Both the position numbers and the translations under genes were made by a program. From Thermoplasmata archaeon (GTDB lineage Archaea > Thermoplasmatota > Thermoplasmata > B31-G17): DNA of 8,549 nucleotides. Within the stretch, counting starts at the first letter, position 1. Each line of letters opens with the position of its first letter. The stretch lies in the NCBI GenBank assembly GCA_003649915.1, contig QMTG01000044.1, positions 1 through 8,549 on the forward strand, read 5' to 3'. Positions 1 to 6,725 of this stretch are shown one piece after another. The notes under the pieces were generated by a model that was not told the DNA's origin, searched no databases, and saw only the letters and a list, made by a program, of their open reading frames with translations.

Positions 1-685
1 CACTGTGATTGTTGAGAAGGATGGATACGAGACAAAAAATGTGAGCGTGAATATGAGCAATACGAAAAGCATAACAATCAGGCTCGGCAGGATGGGTGAT
101 AAAAAATTAACGTACCTGCATGAGGGACTAAACTTAATAACTCCACCCGGTGATGTTTGTGCGCCCGCATGGAGCGCTCAAGATATGGCCATGGATATTG
201 AGGCAAGGACATCGCTTTACGTTGTGGAGGTTTACAAGTACAAGCCCGGTGTGGGATGGCAGCCCTACCTCCACAGAGATGGAAATACGCTCAAGTTACT
301 CCAAATATTTGATTTTACCCTGGATAATGCGCACTCCTACATGCTCAGACTCGCGGCAAAAGACAGCACCGATACTGTTTGGGAGTGCTATTTGCCGTGG
401 CTAAACAAAAGCACACCCGTAACACTCTACCACGGCTGGAACATGATAGGCATAAAATACTGCCACAACTACACAAACGCCTCAGATATTGCATCGGAAA
501 ATCCGAATATTGACAGAGTTTGTCGGTACAACGTGGATTACTGGGAAACTTACCCGCCCATGGACTTCTCATTGCTCGAAATAATCGCACCAGGCCCACC
601 AAAGGGCAACTACTCAAGGAATGCAAACGCCAACGGACTGTATATAAGGTATATGGGCTATGGGCAACAAACATTAAACCCGTGA
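1..685 (+). CDS. C-terminal part of a secreted/surface protein with PEGA-like and tandem GWN-type domains
   Basis: The reading frame is open from base 2, so the gene is cut by the window edge and the N-terminus (including any signal peptide) is missing; the GTG at 5 is probably an internal Val codon. It ends at TGA 683-685. The first 25 or so visible residues (VEKDGYETKNVSV then a short strand ending SITIRL) resemble the end of a PEGA-type beta domain. Two related units follow. Unit 1 begins LHEGLNLITPP and unit 2 begins LYHGWNMIGI; each continues with a short helix (AWSAQDMA / NASDIAS), a V-x-x-Y strand, an aromatic W-x-P/T-Y segment, a DF segment and a closing glycine/aromatic strand (SYMLRL / GLYIRY). 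This is the pattern of the 'GWNLI' repeats common in archaeal and bacterial cell-surface proteins. There are four Cys and no C-terminal membrane anchor in the visible part. The cell-surface role is inferred from domain type; no enzymatic motif was seen. Confidence 0.7.
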   Translation, partial: TVIVEKDGYETKNVSVNMSNTKSITIRLGRMGDKKLTYLHEGLNLITPPGDVCAPAWSAQDMAMDIEARTSLYVVEVYKYKPGVGWQPYLHRDGNTLKLLQIFDFTLDNAHSYMLRLAAKDSTDTVWECYLPWLNKSTPVTLYHGWNMIGIKYCHNYTNASDIASENPNIDRVCRYNVDYWETYPPMDFSLLEIIAPGPPKGNYSRNANANGLYIRYMGYGQQTLNP

Positions 686-1930
686 CAGATACTTTCTTGG
701 GTCTGTTATCACACCCTCTATCGCTGTTGCTGCTGCAGTGGCAGGGCTTGCCAAATAAATCTCCGCGGTTTTAGCCCCCATTCTACCAACAAAGTTCCTG
801 TTTGTTGTGGAAAGGCATACCTCTCCATCCGCAAGCACACCTTGGTGTGCTCCCAAGCATGGTCCGCATCCGGGATTCAGTATCACACCGCCTGCCTCCA
901 CAATTTTCTCTATTATTCCCTGCCTAAGAGCATCCAGGTACACCTTTCTAGATGCTGGGATTACAAGCAATCTTACGCCTCTGTGCACATTATTTCCCTC
1001 TAGTATCTGCGCAGCAACCCTCAAATCATCAAGCCTGCCGTTTGTGCACGAGCCTATAAGCACTTGATCAACAGCCTTCCCCTCAACATCGCTAACATTT
1101 TTGACATTGGCTGGGGAGTGAGGGCATGCAATCTTTGGCTCGAGCCTGGAGAGTTCAACTTCCATTACTCGCTCGTATACTGCGTCTTCATCAGCGTGCA
1201 CGATATTGTAGTCGTTGTGCACAAAATTTCTCATATACTCCTCTGTTACTCTATCGAATGGAAATATTGCTGCCTTTGCCCCCATTTCCATGGACATGTT
1301 TGATATTGTCATCCTCTCAGATATTGACAATCTTTCCGCTCCATAATACTCTATGCACTTGTAGTTCGCACCATCGGCACCCAGTTTCTCCAATAGCGCC
1401 AGAACTGCGTCCTTTGCATAAACTCCCTGCGGAAAATCCCCAACAAATTCCACCCTGTAACTCTGCGGCACCTTCAGCCACAACTCGCCCGTTGCCCACA
1501 CAACCGCCATCTCGCTCGCCCCTATCCCTGTGCTAAACGCCCCTATCGCGCCATAGGTGGTGGTGTGCGAGTCCGTACCAACTATAAGCATGCCGGGGCG
1601 GGCATAGCCCATCTCCATCATCACCTGATGGCATATTCCATAGCCAACATCGTGGAAGTGCGTTATTCCCTGCTCCTTAACAAACAACCGCACTGCTTTG
1701 TGCCCCTCAGCACTCTTTATCGTGTTTGCAGGAACCCTGTGGTCAAGGATTATGTGTATTTTTTCCGCATCCCACACTTTTTCCACACCGAGTTCTCTGA
1801 AAACCTTTGAGACAAGGTGGGCGTTATCGTGAGACATCACAGCATCCACCTTTGCCATAACAATATCACCAGCATGGGCGTCGGTTGATGATGCCCTACT
1901 CAGTATTTTCTCAGCAATTGTTTTTCCCAT
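674..1930 (-). CDS. leuC: 3-isopropylmalate dehydratase / homoaconitase-type large subunit
   Basis: This encodes a 418-residue aconitase-superfamily large subunit, the length usual for archaeal LeuC/HacA. It would interconvert 2- and 3-isopropylmalate (leucine synthesis) or the homologous intermediates of lysine or 2-oxosuberate synthesis; sequence alone does not separate these. The three [4Fe-4S] cysteines are visible in GSCTNG (Cys about 295) and NPGCGPC (Cys about 355 and 358). VGTDSHTTTYGAIGAF (about 117-132) and STTNRNFVGRMG near the C-terminus are family signatures. Start: the frame is open up to a GTG at 1993 that overlaps the stop of the upstream gene, but the family normally begins MGKTIAEKIL, which is the ATG at 1930, and a TATA-like box sits 24-30 bases before it, so 1930 is preferred. 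The small subunit (LeuD) is absent from the window; it must be encoded elsewhere. The 3' end overlaps the convergent surface-protein gene by 12 bases. Confidence 0.9.
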   Translation of the reverse strand: MGKTIAEKILSRASSTDAHAGDIVMAKVDAVMSHDNAHLVSKVFRELGVEKVWDAEKIHIILDHRVPANTIKSAEGHKAVRLFVKEQGITHFHDVGYGICHQVMMEMGYARPGMLIVGTDSHTTTYGAIGAFSTGIGASEMAVVWATGELWLKVPQSYRVEFVGDFPQGVYAKDAVLALLEKLGADGANYKCIEYYGAERLSISERMTISNMSMEMGAKAAIFPFDRVTEEYMRNFVHNDYNIVHADEDAVYERVMEVELSRLEPKIACPHSPANVKNVSDVEGKAVDQVLIGSCTNGRLDDLRVAAQILEGNNVHRGVRLLVIPASRKVYLDALRQGIIEKIVEAGGVILNPGCGPCLGAHQGVLADGEVCLSTTNRNFVGRMGAKTAEIYLASPATAAATAIEGVITDPRKYLSRV

Positions 1931-1953
1931 GCTGCTGCCAATCACTTCATGGG

Positions 1954-1960
1954 TTAAAAA
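1954..1960 (-). promoter_or_regulatory. Candidate TATA box for leuC (leaderless)
   Basis: On the - strand TTTTTAA lies 24-30 bases before the ATG at 1930, preceded by purine-rich AAAGAG as a possible BRE. There is no Shine-Dalgarno sequence before that ATG. The archaeal TATA-to-start distance is about 25-27 bases, so transcription would begin at or next to the ATG. The promoter is predicted by pattern and spacing only. Confidence 0.4.
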
Positions 1961-1989
1961 CTCTTTGCCTGCAGGAGAGCCTTGCCATA

Positions 1990-4063
1990 TCACTTGAGCA
2001 CAAACCTTGCATCCACAACAAAAGCACCCTCTTCGTTAACAATCACAGGGTTGAACTCCATCTCCTTTATTCTTTCCATAGATGCTATTACTCGGGATGC
2101 GCGAACTATCGCATCAATAATCTCGTCCTTGTTTACACCTCTGCCTCTAAATCCTTCAAATATTCTTCCTGCTTTAAGCTCTGCCATCATTTCCAGCGCG
2201 TCTGTCCTCGCAATCGGAGCAATCCTAAATGAGATATCTCGCATTATCTCTACAAATATCCCGCCCACCCCCAGCATGACAAGCGGGCCGAATTTTTCGT
2301 CTCTAAGCCCGCCAATTATCACCTCAATTCCGCTCACCATCTCCTGCAAAACAAAACCAGCGAACTTGTCGTATATGCCCATATCTTTGAGCCTGCCCAC
2401 AATTTTATTGGCTTTGTCTATGAGCTCCTCCTCGTTTCCTATGTCTATGGCAACACCACCAAACTCTGTTTTATGCGTTTTTCCCTCAACAACAGCCTTT
2501 ATAACCAGCGGATATCCTATTTTTTTTCGCAAAATCTTGCAAACTTTCTTCCCTCGCACAGAAAACATACCTCGGTGTTTTAAACCCCATCTTTTCTGCG
2601 ATCGCCAATGATTGATTGAGCGAAAGAACACCGTGCTTGTCTCCAACAAAGTCCAAAACATCGTATTTTATCTCCATAGCAATCTCGTCCCTCTCCCCCC
2701 TCGCAAGAAACTCTGCCCTCTCACACATCGCCGATAGCGCTCTTGCTGCAGACTCTGGAAACAAATAGGCAGGTATTCTCCTCCCTCTCACATGCTCAAC
2801 ATCGTACAGTATGTTTCCCTTTCCCATGAAAACACCAAGCACTGGCTTGTTCCCACCCTCGGACGCTCTAGATACTGCCATGGCAACATCTGCGGGCTCG
2901 ATATACGTTGGAGGGACAAATATTGATATCAGGGCATCCACTCCATCATCGCTTAAAAGGCATTTGGCAGCATTCTCGTAGTCCTCAATGCTTGCCATGG
3001 GTGTGACGTCTACAGGGTTTTTCAAACTGGCAATTGATGGTAGAATCTTCCTCATTTTTTGCACAGTCTCCATGCTCAACTTAGCCATTTCAAGCCCTTC
3101 GGACACACACGCATCGGTTGCCAGTATTCCAGGCCCGCCCCCGTTTGTCAGTATTGCCACCCTTCTCCCCCTTGGTATGGGCTGAAGCGAAAATGCAAGG
3201 GCGTAGTCAAAGAGTTCGTCCACAGATGAGGCTATTATAACCCCTCCCTGCTTGAGAGCAGAGCGAACAACAAGCCAAGATGATGCCAAAGCACCTGTGT
3301 GTGAGGCAGCAGCCCTTGCCCCTGCCTCTGTTCTTCCAGCCTTTACGGCGATTATGGGTTTCTTTCTTGATACTCTCCTGGCAATATCCACAAAAACTCT
3401 TGGCTTTTTCATGCTTTCAATATACAGCAGAATAACATCGGTATCGTCATCATTGCCCAAGTATTCCAGCATCTCTTCCACGCCCAAATCCGCACCATTG
3501 CCAACGCTTACAAACTTTGATATTCCCATGTTAATTTCCTCAGCATAGTCCAGTATTGCTATCCCAAGCGCGCCGCTCTGCGAGACAAAGCCCACATTTC
3601 CATGAGATGGAAGCACTGGGGCAAAAGTGCCTGCAAGCCTGATGCTTGGTGCGGAATTTATCACACCCATACAGTTTGGTCCAACAACCCTGATCCCATA
3701 CTTTTTTGCAATACTAAGAACATCATCTTCCAGCCTCGCCCCTTCCTCACCAACCTCTCTAAAACCTGCAGATATTATTACTGCGCATTTCACACCCTTC
3801 TTTCCGCAATCTTCAAGAACGGATGGTACCACGCAAGCGGGAACTGCAATTATCGCCGTATCCACGCGGTCATCAATATCAAGGACTGATGGATAGCACT
3901 TGATTCCAGCGATAGACTTGGCTTTGGGGTTTATCGGATATATCACACCCTCATATCCGTATCTGAGCATGTTTTCCACAATTGTCCTCCCAATGCTCCC
4001 CTTACGCCTAGATGCCCCAATTATTGCCACACTTTCCGGTGCGAACAATTCATCAGGTACCAT
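1990..4063 (-). CDS. acd: ADP-forming acyl-CoA (acetate-CoA) synthetase, fused alpha-beta, with one-base frameshift
   Basis: The enzyme converts acyl-CoA + ADP + Pi to acid + CoA + ATP, the energy-conserving last step of sugar and peptide fermentation in many archaea. Frame 1 (4063-2486) starts MVPDELFAPESVAIIGASR and carries the CoA-binding Rossmann domain (1-130; VGPNCMGV), the succinyl-CoA-ligase-like domain (150-290) with the expected phosphohistidine in ASHTGALA (His255), a third domain (about 300-460) and the start of the ATP-grasp domain. Frame 2 (down to the TGA at 1990) continues it: IGYPLVIKA, then THKTEFGGV with the second conserved His (about 530 in the joined protein), MVSGIEVIIG and the C-terminal ELNP-like EFNPVIV. 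Removing one A at 2520-2527 joins the frames seamlessly to 690 residues, normal for fused ACD. The start has a Shine-Dalgarno-like AAGGGTG 5 bases upstream and lies 11 bases after the PGI/PMI stop, so the two are probably cotranscribed. Whether the enzyme is made depends on the frameshift being an artefact, being bypassed, or being real. Confidence 0.85.
2520..2527 (-). other. A8 homopolymer frameshift site inside the acyl-CoA synthetase gene
   Basis: The - strand reads GCG followed by eight A and TAGG. As written, translation continues AKKNRISAG and stops at 2486 after 525 residues. With seven A it reads AKKIGYPLV and continues through the rest of the ATP-grasp domain. With nine A the frame meets TAG at once. 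The break is therefore exactly one base and exactly at the homopolymer; no other disruption is visible in the gene. Confidence 0.9.
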
Positions 4064-4074
4064 AAAAACACCCT

Positions 4075-5112
4075 TTAAAGCATGTCCTTTACCTCACGAA
4101 TTGTGGGTATATCTTTTGGTGATAGATTGCGCAGCACTGCTAGGTAAATGCTCACAACATCTCCAAAGTATATGCCGTACATTATTTTGCCGAGGTAGGT
4201 CTCACCCTCACACCATACCTCATAGTATTTCATCTTCCTCCTTCTCATTATTTCCACAAAAATATCCGTATACTTCTTTATTCTCTCTTCCTCCGCTTTA
4301 TCTCTGAGGAGCACAACGAAAAGCCTTCCCCTGTTCCTGTCAAACGCCCAGCCCTCAACTTCGTTGTGCAACATCTCCGGTATTGTTCCCCACCAAGATA
4401 AAACCTTTGAGTTCTCATTGAATTGCGTATGCCATCTCCTAGCAACTGAGGAATAAAAAGTGTGACCATATATTACTGGAATCTTTCCGTAGAGCATCCT
4501 TGCCAGCATTTTTGCCTCGTTTTTCTCCTCAGCAACCCCCCGCCCTATTCTATTGCCCAATTCCTTCATCACATGTATGGCATCATTTATCTCAACATCG
4601 GGGTCGTATATTTTCATCATTTTGAGCATGAGAAGCACGGGAACAAGCATGTATCCGATGGCGGAGCGCGGTGGAAGACCTTGGGGGAGGGGTATATGGT
4701 CATGACCGTGCTTTTTTGCCAGTTTTTGCAGTTTTCCTCCAGAGGATATGGCAACTATATATGCACCCTTTTTCAGTGCCTCCTCGTACATTTTCAGCGT
4801 TTCCTCAGTATTTCCCGAATAACTCATTATGAAAGCGAGCGTTTTTTTTCCAACAAACGTTGGAAGGAAGGGGGAGCGATTAACATGAATGGGCATTTGT
4901 GTTCTCCTGAAAAGAAGTGATGCCAATATGTCGCCACTTATTGCTGAGCCACCCATTCCACCAACAATTATGTTCTCAGGGTCAAACTCGGGTGGTTTTA
5001 CGCTTTCTGCTATCTTTATCCCCTCTTCAAACTGCTTTGGCAGGGTTTCAATGTAGCCCAGCATCTCAAGGGCGTCTTTGTTTTTATCCAGCCTCTTATC
5101 AACAGAAATCAT
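4075..5112 (-). CDS. Bifunctional phosphoglucose/phosphomannose isomerase (SIS fold)
   Basis: This enzyme interconverts glucose 6-phosphate, mannose 6-phosphate and fructose 6-phosphate in the cytoplasm, feeding glycolysis/gluconeogenesis and mannose-nucleotide supply. The 345-residue product has two SIS domains. Visible motifs are the glycine loop GGMGGSAISGD (51-61), the phosphate-binding Ser/Thr loop MSYSGNTEET (96-105), PPRSAIGY (147-154, Arg149), NENSK with Glu233, and HNEVEGW with His249. Arg149, Glu233 and His249 correspond to the catalytic Arg, Glu and His known in the crenarchaeal PGI/PMI family. The frame is open upstream to 5280, inside the PUA gene, but the extra 56 residues do not look like the family and start without a ribosome-binding site; MISVDKRLDK at 5112 fits the family N-terminus and follows a TATA-like box. 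The gene ends 11 bases before the acyl-CoA synthetase start. It is slightly longer than the roughly 300-325 residues typical of characterised members. Confidence 0.88.
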   Translation of the reverse strand: MISVDKRLDKNKDALEMLGYIETLPKQFEEGIKIAESVKPPEFDPENIIVGGMGGSAISGDILASLLFRRTQMPIHVNRSPFLPTFVGKKTLAFIMSYSGNTEETLKMYEEALKKGAYIVAISSGGKLQKLAKKHGHDHIPLPQGLPPRSAIGYMLVPVLLMLKMMKIYDPDVEINDAIHVMKELGNRIGRGVAEEKNEAKMLARMLYGKIPVIYGHTFYSSVARRWHTQFNENSKVLSWWGTIPEMLHNEVEGWAFDRNRGRLFVVLLRDKAEEERIKKYTDIFVEIMRRRKMKYYEVWCEGETYLGKIMYGIYFGDVVSIYLAVLRNLSPKDIPTIREVKDML

Positions 5113-5139
5113 GGTATCGCTGATGATTGCCCAGCAATA

Positions 5140-5146
5140 CTTAAAG
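5140..5146 (-). promoter_or_regulatory. Candidate TATA box for PGI/PMI (leaderless)
   Basis: On the - strand CTTTAAG (followed by TA) lies 28-34 bases before the ATG at 5112, behind an A-rich stretch. No Shine-Dalgarno sequence precedes the ATG, which fits a leaderless or nearly leaderless transcript starting within the 79-base gap after the PUA gene. Weak pattern evidence only. Confidence 0.35.
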
Positions 5147-5191
5147 TTTTTTAACCATATCTGTGACTTTTTAGGAACACACCATACAATT

Positions 5192-5677
5192 TTATCCCAG
5201 TTCCCCCTTGATGGCATTCCATATCTTGTCCCCAACGTAGTGTATATTTTTGAGAGCCTTCCCCTTCTTCTCCCTTCCAAATTCGGAGGAGGATATCAGG
5301 GCTATTCCTACGGCAATTGGCATTTTATTTTTAACATCTCTAACCCATAATACATCACCTTTTTCAAACGGTGCATGGAAATCCACAATACCGGGCATCA
5401 TAACATCAGCGCCATTAACTATATGGGGCACAGCACCCATATCTACGGTTATGTACTTTATCTGCGGGCGGTGGGCGATGAGGATGTTGAGTGTTGGAAG
5501 GAGTTTATCATTATACTTTATCGCAATAGGATGCCCATCGTGCATATAAATTACCGTGCCGTTAATTCTACCCTCCTCTACAAGCCCATCACCAAACTCT
5601 ATCCCCCATTCGTCAAAAAATCGCTCAATCAAGGCTTTCGCATCTCGTTTTCTCAAAGCTCTTCTGTTTTTAATCAT
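5192..5677 (-). CDS. PUA-domain RNA-binding protein
   Basis: The 161-residue product has a basic N-terminus (MIKNRRALRKRDAK) and a pre-PUA domain (about 1-70), followed by a C-terminal PUA domain (about 74-150). In the latter, ITVDMGAVPHIVNGADVM, MPGIV, KGDVLWVRD and the strand PIAVGIAL are typical, as is the closing KGKALKNIHYVGD segment. This is the layout of the archaeal stand-alone PUA proteins related to eukaryotic MCT-1, thought to bind RNA in ribosome or tRNA biology; the exact target here is unknown. The ATG at 5677 matches the usual family start. An in-frame TTG at 5695, directly after the upstream stop, would add six residues (MFSTNL) and has a GAAGG sequence six bases before it, so it remains possible. 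The upstream RHH gene is at most 18 bases away, so the two are very probably cotranscribed. Confidence 0.85.
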   Translation of the reverse strand: MIKNRRALRKRDAKALIERFFDEWGIEFGDGLVEEGRINGTVIYMHDGHPIAIKYNDKLLPTLNILIAHRPQIKYITVDMGAVPHIVNGADVMMPGIVDFHAPFEKGDVLWVRDVKNKMPIAVGIALISSSEFGREKKGKALKNIHYVGDKIWNAIKGELG

Positions 5678-5695
5678 AAGATTTGTTGAGAACAA

Positions 5696-6160
5696 TCAAC
5701 GCCTTCTTCTCCTCCTTCTCGGTCTTGTAATCTCTGTTAGGTCGATCTCTTCTTCCTCCTCTTCTTCCTCAACCTCGGGAACAAACTCCTCTTCCTCAAC
5801 CTCTTCGCTTTCCTCCTCGGTTTCTTCCTCTTCTTCCCTCTCCAACTCTGCGGCAGAAATCTCGCCACCCTCGGACAGATAATAGCCCAGCGCTTCCCTT
5901 AAAATGTTACCCACGCTTTCTCCCCTCTTGTTAGCCATTGCATTGAGTTTGTCTGCAAGTTCTGTTGGAACTCTAAAAGTCATGGGAACACTGTTCTTCA
6001 GCGCGTTTTCCAGCATCTTGAGCGCCTGCGTCAGGTCTTCAATGTCGTAGTTGTCCGCGTTCACCCTAGCCTTTATTTCCGCCTTTATATCAGCCCCACT
6101 CATCCAGCGCCCTTCAATCAAAATCTTCTCATCGTCCAGGTCAATTTTCATCTCAGCCAT
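5696..6160 (-). CDS. Ribbon-helix-helix protein with acidic and poly-arginine C-terminal tail
   Basis: The product has 154 residues. Residues 1-56 are a mixed, charged N-terminal region (IDLDDEKILIEG, then helices) that I do not recognise. Residues about 57-96 look like a ribbon-helix-helix (CopG/MetJ-fold) unit: a short strand PMTFRVP, then helix ELADKLNAMANKRG, turn ESVGN and helix ILREALGYYLS. RHH proteins dimerise and insert the paired strands into the DNA major groove, so this is probably a transcription factor. Residues 105-139 are almost entirely Glu, and the protein ends R-P followed by seven Arg (148-154). The start is supported by a Shine-Dalgarno-like GGGGGTTGAT before the ATG and by the promoter region upstream. 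It is the first gene of a probable two-gene unit with the PUA gene. The tail could be an intrinsically disordered self-inhibitory or RNA-binding segment; its function is unknown. Confidence 0.75.
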   Translation of the reverse strand: MAEMKIDLDDEKILIEGRWMSGADIKAEIKARVNADNYDIEDLTQALKMLENALKNSVPMTFRVPTELADKLNAMANKRGESVGNILREALGYYLSEGGEISAAELEREEEEETEEESEEVEEEEFVPEVEEEEEEEEIDLTEITRPRRRRRRR

Positions 6161-6260
6161 GTCATATCAACCCCCATTTAAGGGCTCGGGCGTATAACAC
6201 GGATTGCCATTATAATCTTTTCGGGTTGGGCGCTTATATCTAAGAATTTGCACATAAATG
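6161..6260 (-). promoter_or_regulatory. Promoter region of the RHH-PUA gene pair
   Basis: This 100-base gap follows the ribC stop. On the - strand AAAGATTATAATGG (6209-6221) contains the best TATA-like core, with CGAAA ahead of it as a possible BRE; it would place a start near 6188. A second AT-rich element, GATATAAG (6233-6240), is an alternative. The leader then carries GGGGGTTGAT (6166-6175) as a ribosome-binding site ending about five bases before the ATG at 6160. No convincing terminator T-run was seen after ribC. Confidence 0.45.
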
Positions 6261-6725
6261 CTATACAATGGGGCCAACATCCTCAAACCCCTGTCTTTGC
6301 CCAGTACCTGCGAGTTTTCTCAGCCTTTCTGGGTTGAAAATAAGGTCATATGCGTTTCTTGCATGCTCCCTTGCCCTTCTGTCTGCAAGCCATGCAAGTT
6401 CTTTATCATCCTTTGCCTCATCTTCGTGCACAAAAACCTCAATAACATGCTTGTTTGTCATCAATTGCACCATTATAAGCCCTATTGAAGCCTCATGAGC
6501 ACAGACTTTATCAATCTCGGCACTTCCCGGCATGCCCAGAGCGATTACTATATCGCATCCCTTTTCCTCTATAAGTTTTTTCGCAGCAACGGGCAAGTCC
6601 TTTATTCCTGGAACGGTATACCGCACAACCCTGAATCCTGTACCTATTTTCTTTAACTCATCAATAACACTCTTTGCCATATCGTACCTGGCGAATGTTG
6701 TATCCACGATTCCTATCACCCTCAT
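6261..6725 (-). CDS. ribC: Archaeal riboflavin synthase
   Basis: The product catalyses the dismutation of two 6,7-dimethyl-8-ribityllumazine molecules to riboflavin plus 5-amino-6-ribitylaminouracil. It belongs to the archaeal RibC type, which is a pentameric relative of lumazine synthase and unrelated to the trimeric bacterial riboflavin synthase. At 154 residues it matches the characterised Methanocaldococcus enzyme (about 156). Visible signatures are DTTFARYDM (8-16), VPGIKDLPVAAKKL (38-51), ALGMPG (62-67), HEASIGL (77-83), FVHEDEA (98-104) and HARNAYDL (121-128). The ATG overlaps the ribL stop as ATGA, and a GGTGGGG ribosome-binding site sits four bases upstream inside ribL, so translation is probably coupled. 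It is the last gene of the flavin operon. Confidence 0.95.
   Translation of the reverse strand: MRVIGIVDTTFARYDMAKSVIDELKKIGTGFRVVRYTVPGIKDLPVAAKKLIEEKGCDIVIALGMPGSAEIDKVCAHEASIGLIMVQLMTNKHVIEVFVHEDEAKDDKELAWLADRRAREHARNAYDLIFNPERLRKLAGTGQRQGFEDVGPIV

Noticed and set aside
1126..1536. 136-codon open frame on the + strand opposite leuC
   Set aside because: Antisense shadow of conserved LeuC sequence, with atypical composition and no motif.
2520..2527. Programmed -1 ribosomal frameshift on the A8 run
   Set aside because: A -1 shift reads AAA AAA AAA TAG and stops; the frame needed is +1 (or loss of one A).
1982..2611. 209-codon open frame on the + strand opposite the acyl-CoA synthetase
   Set aside because: Its product is low-complexity Ser/Pro/Ile-rich sequence with no motif, and it lies antisense to clear ATP-grasp coding sequence; it is a shadow of the real gene.
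1990..2661. Separate beta-subunit gene of a two-subunit acyl-CoA synthetase
   Set aside because: The upstream 47 or so residues are not homologous in character to a beta subunit, and the true start of the ATP-grasp region is in the other frame. The data fit one fused gene with a one-base break.
5113..5280. 56-residue N-terminal extension of PGI/PMI
   Set aside because: It runs through the end of the PUA gene and its composition does not resemble the family; the ATG at 5112 gives the expected N-terminus.
6168..6228. CAACCC/GGGTTG inverted repeat around the RHH promoter
   Set aside because: The distal arm lies upstream of both TATA candidates, so it cannot form a hairpin in the transcript; arms of six bases 49 bases apart are expected by chance.
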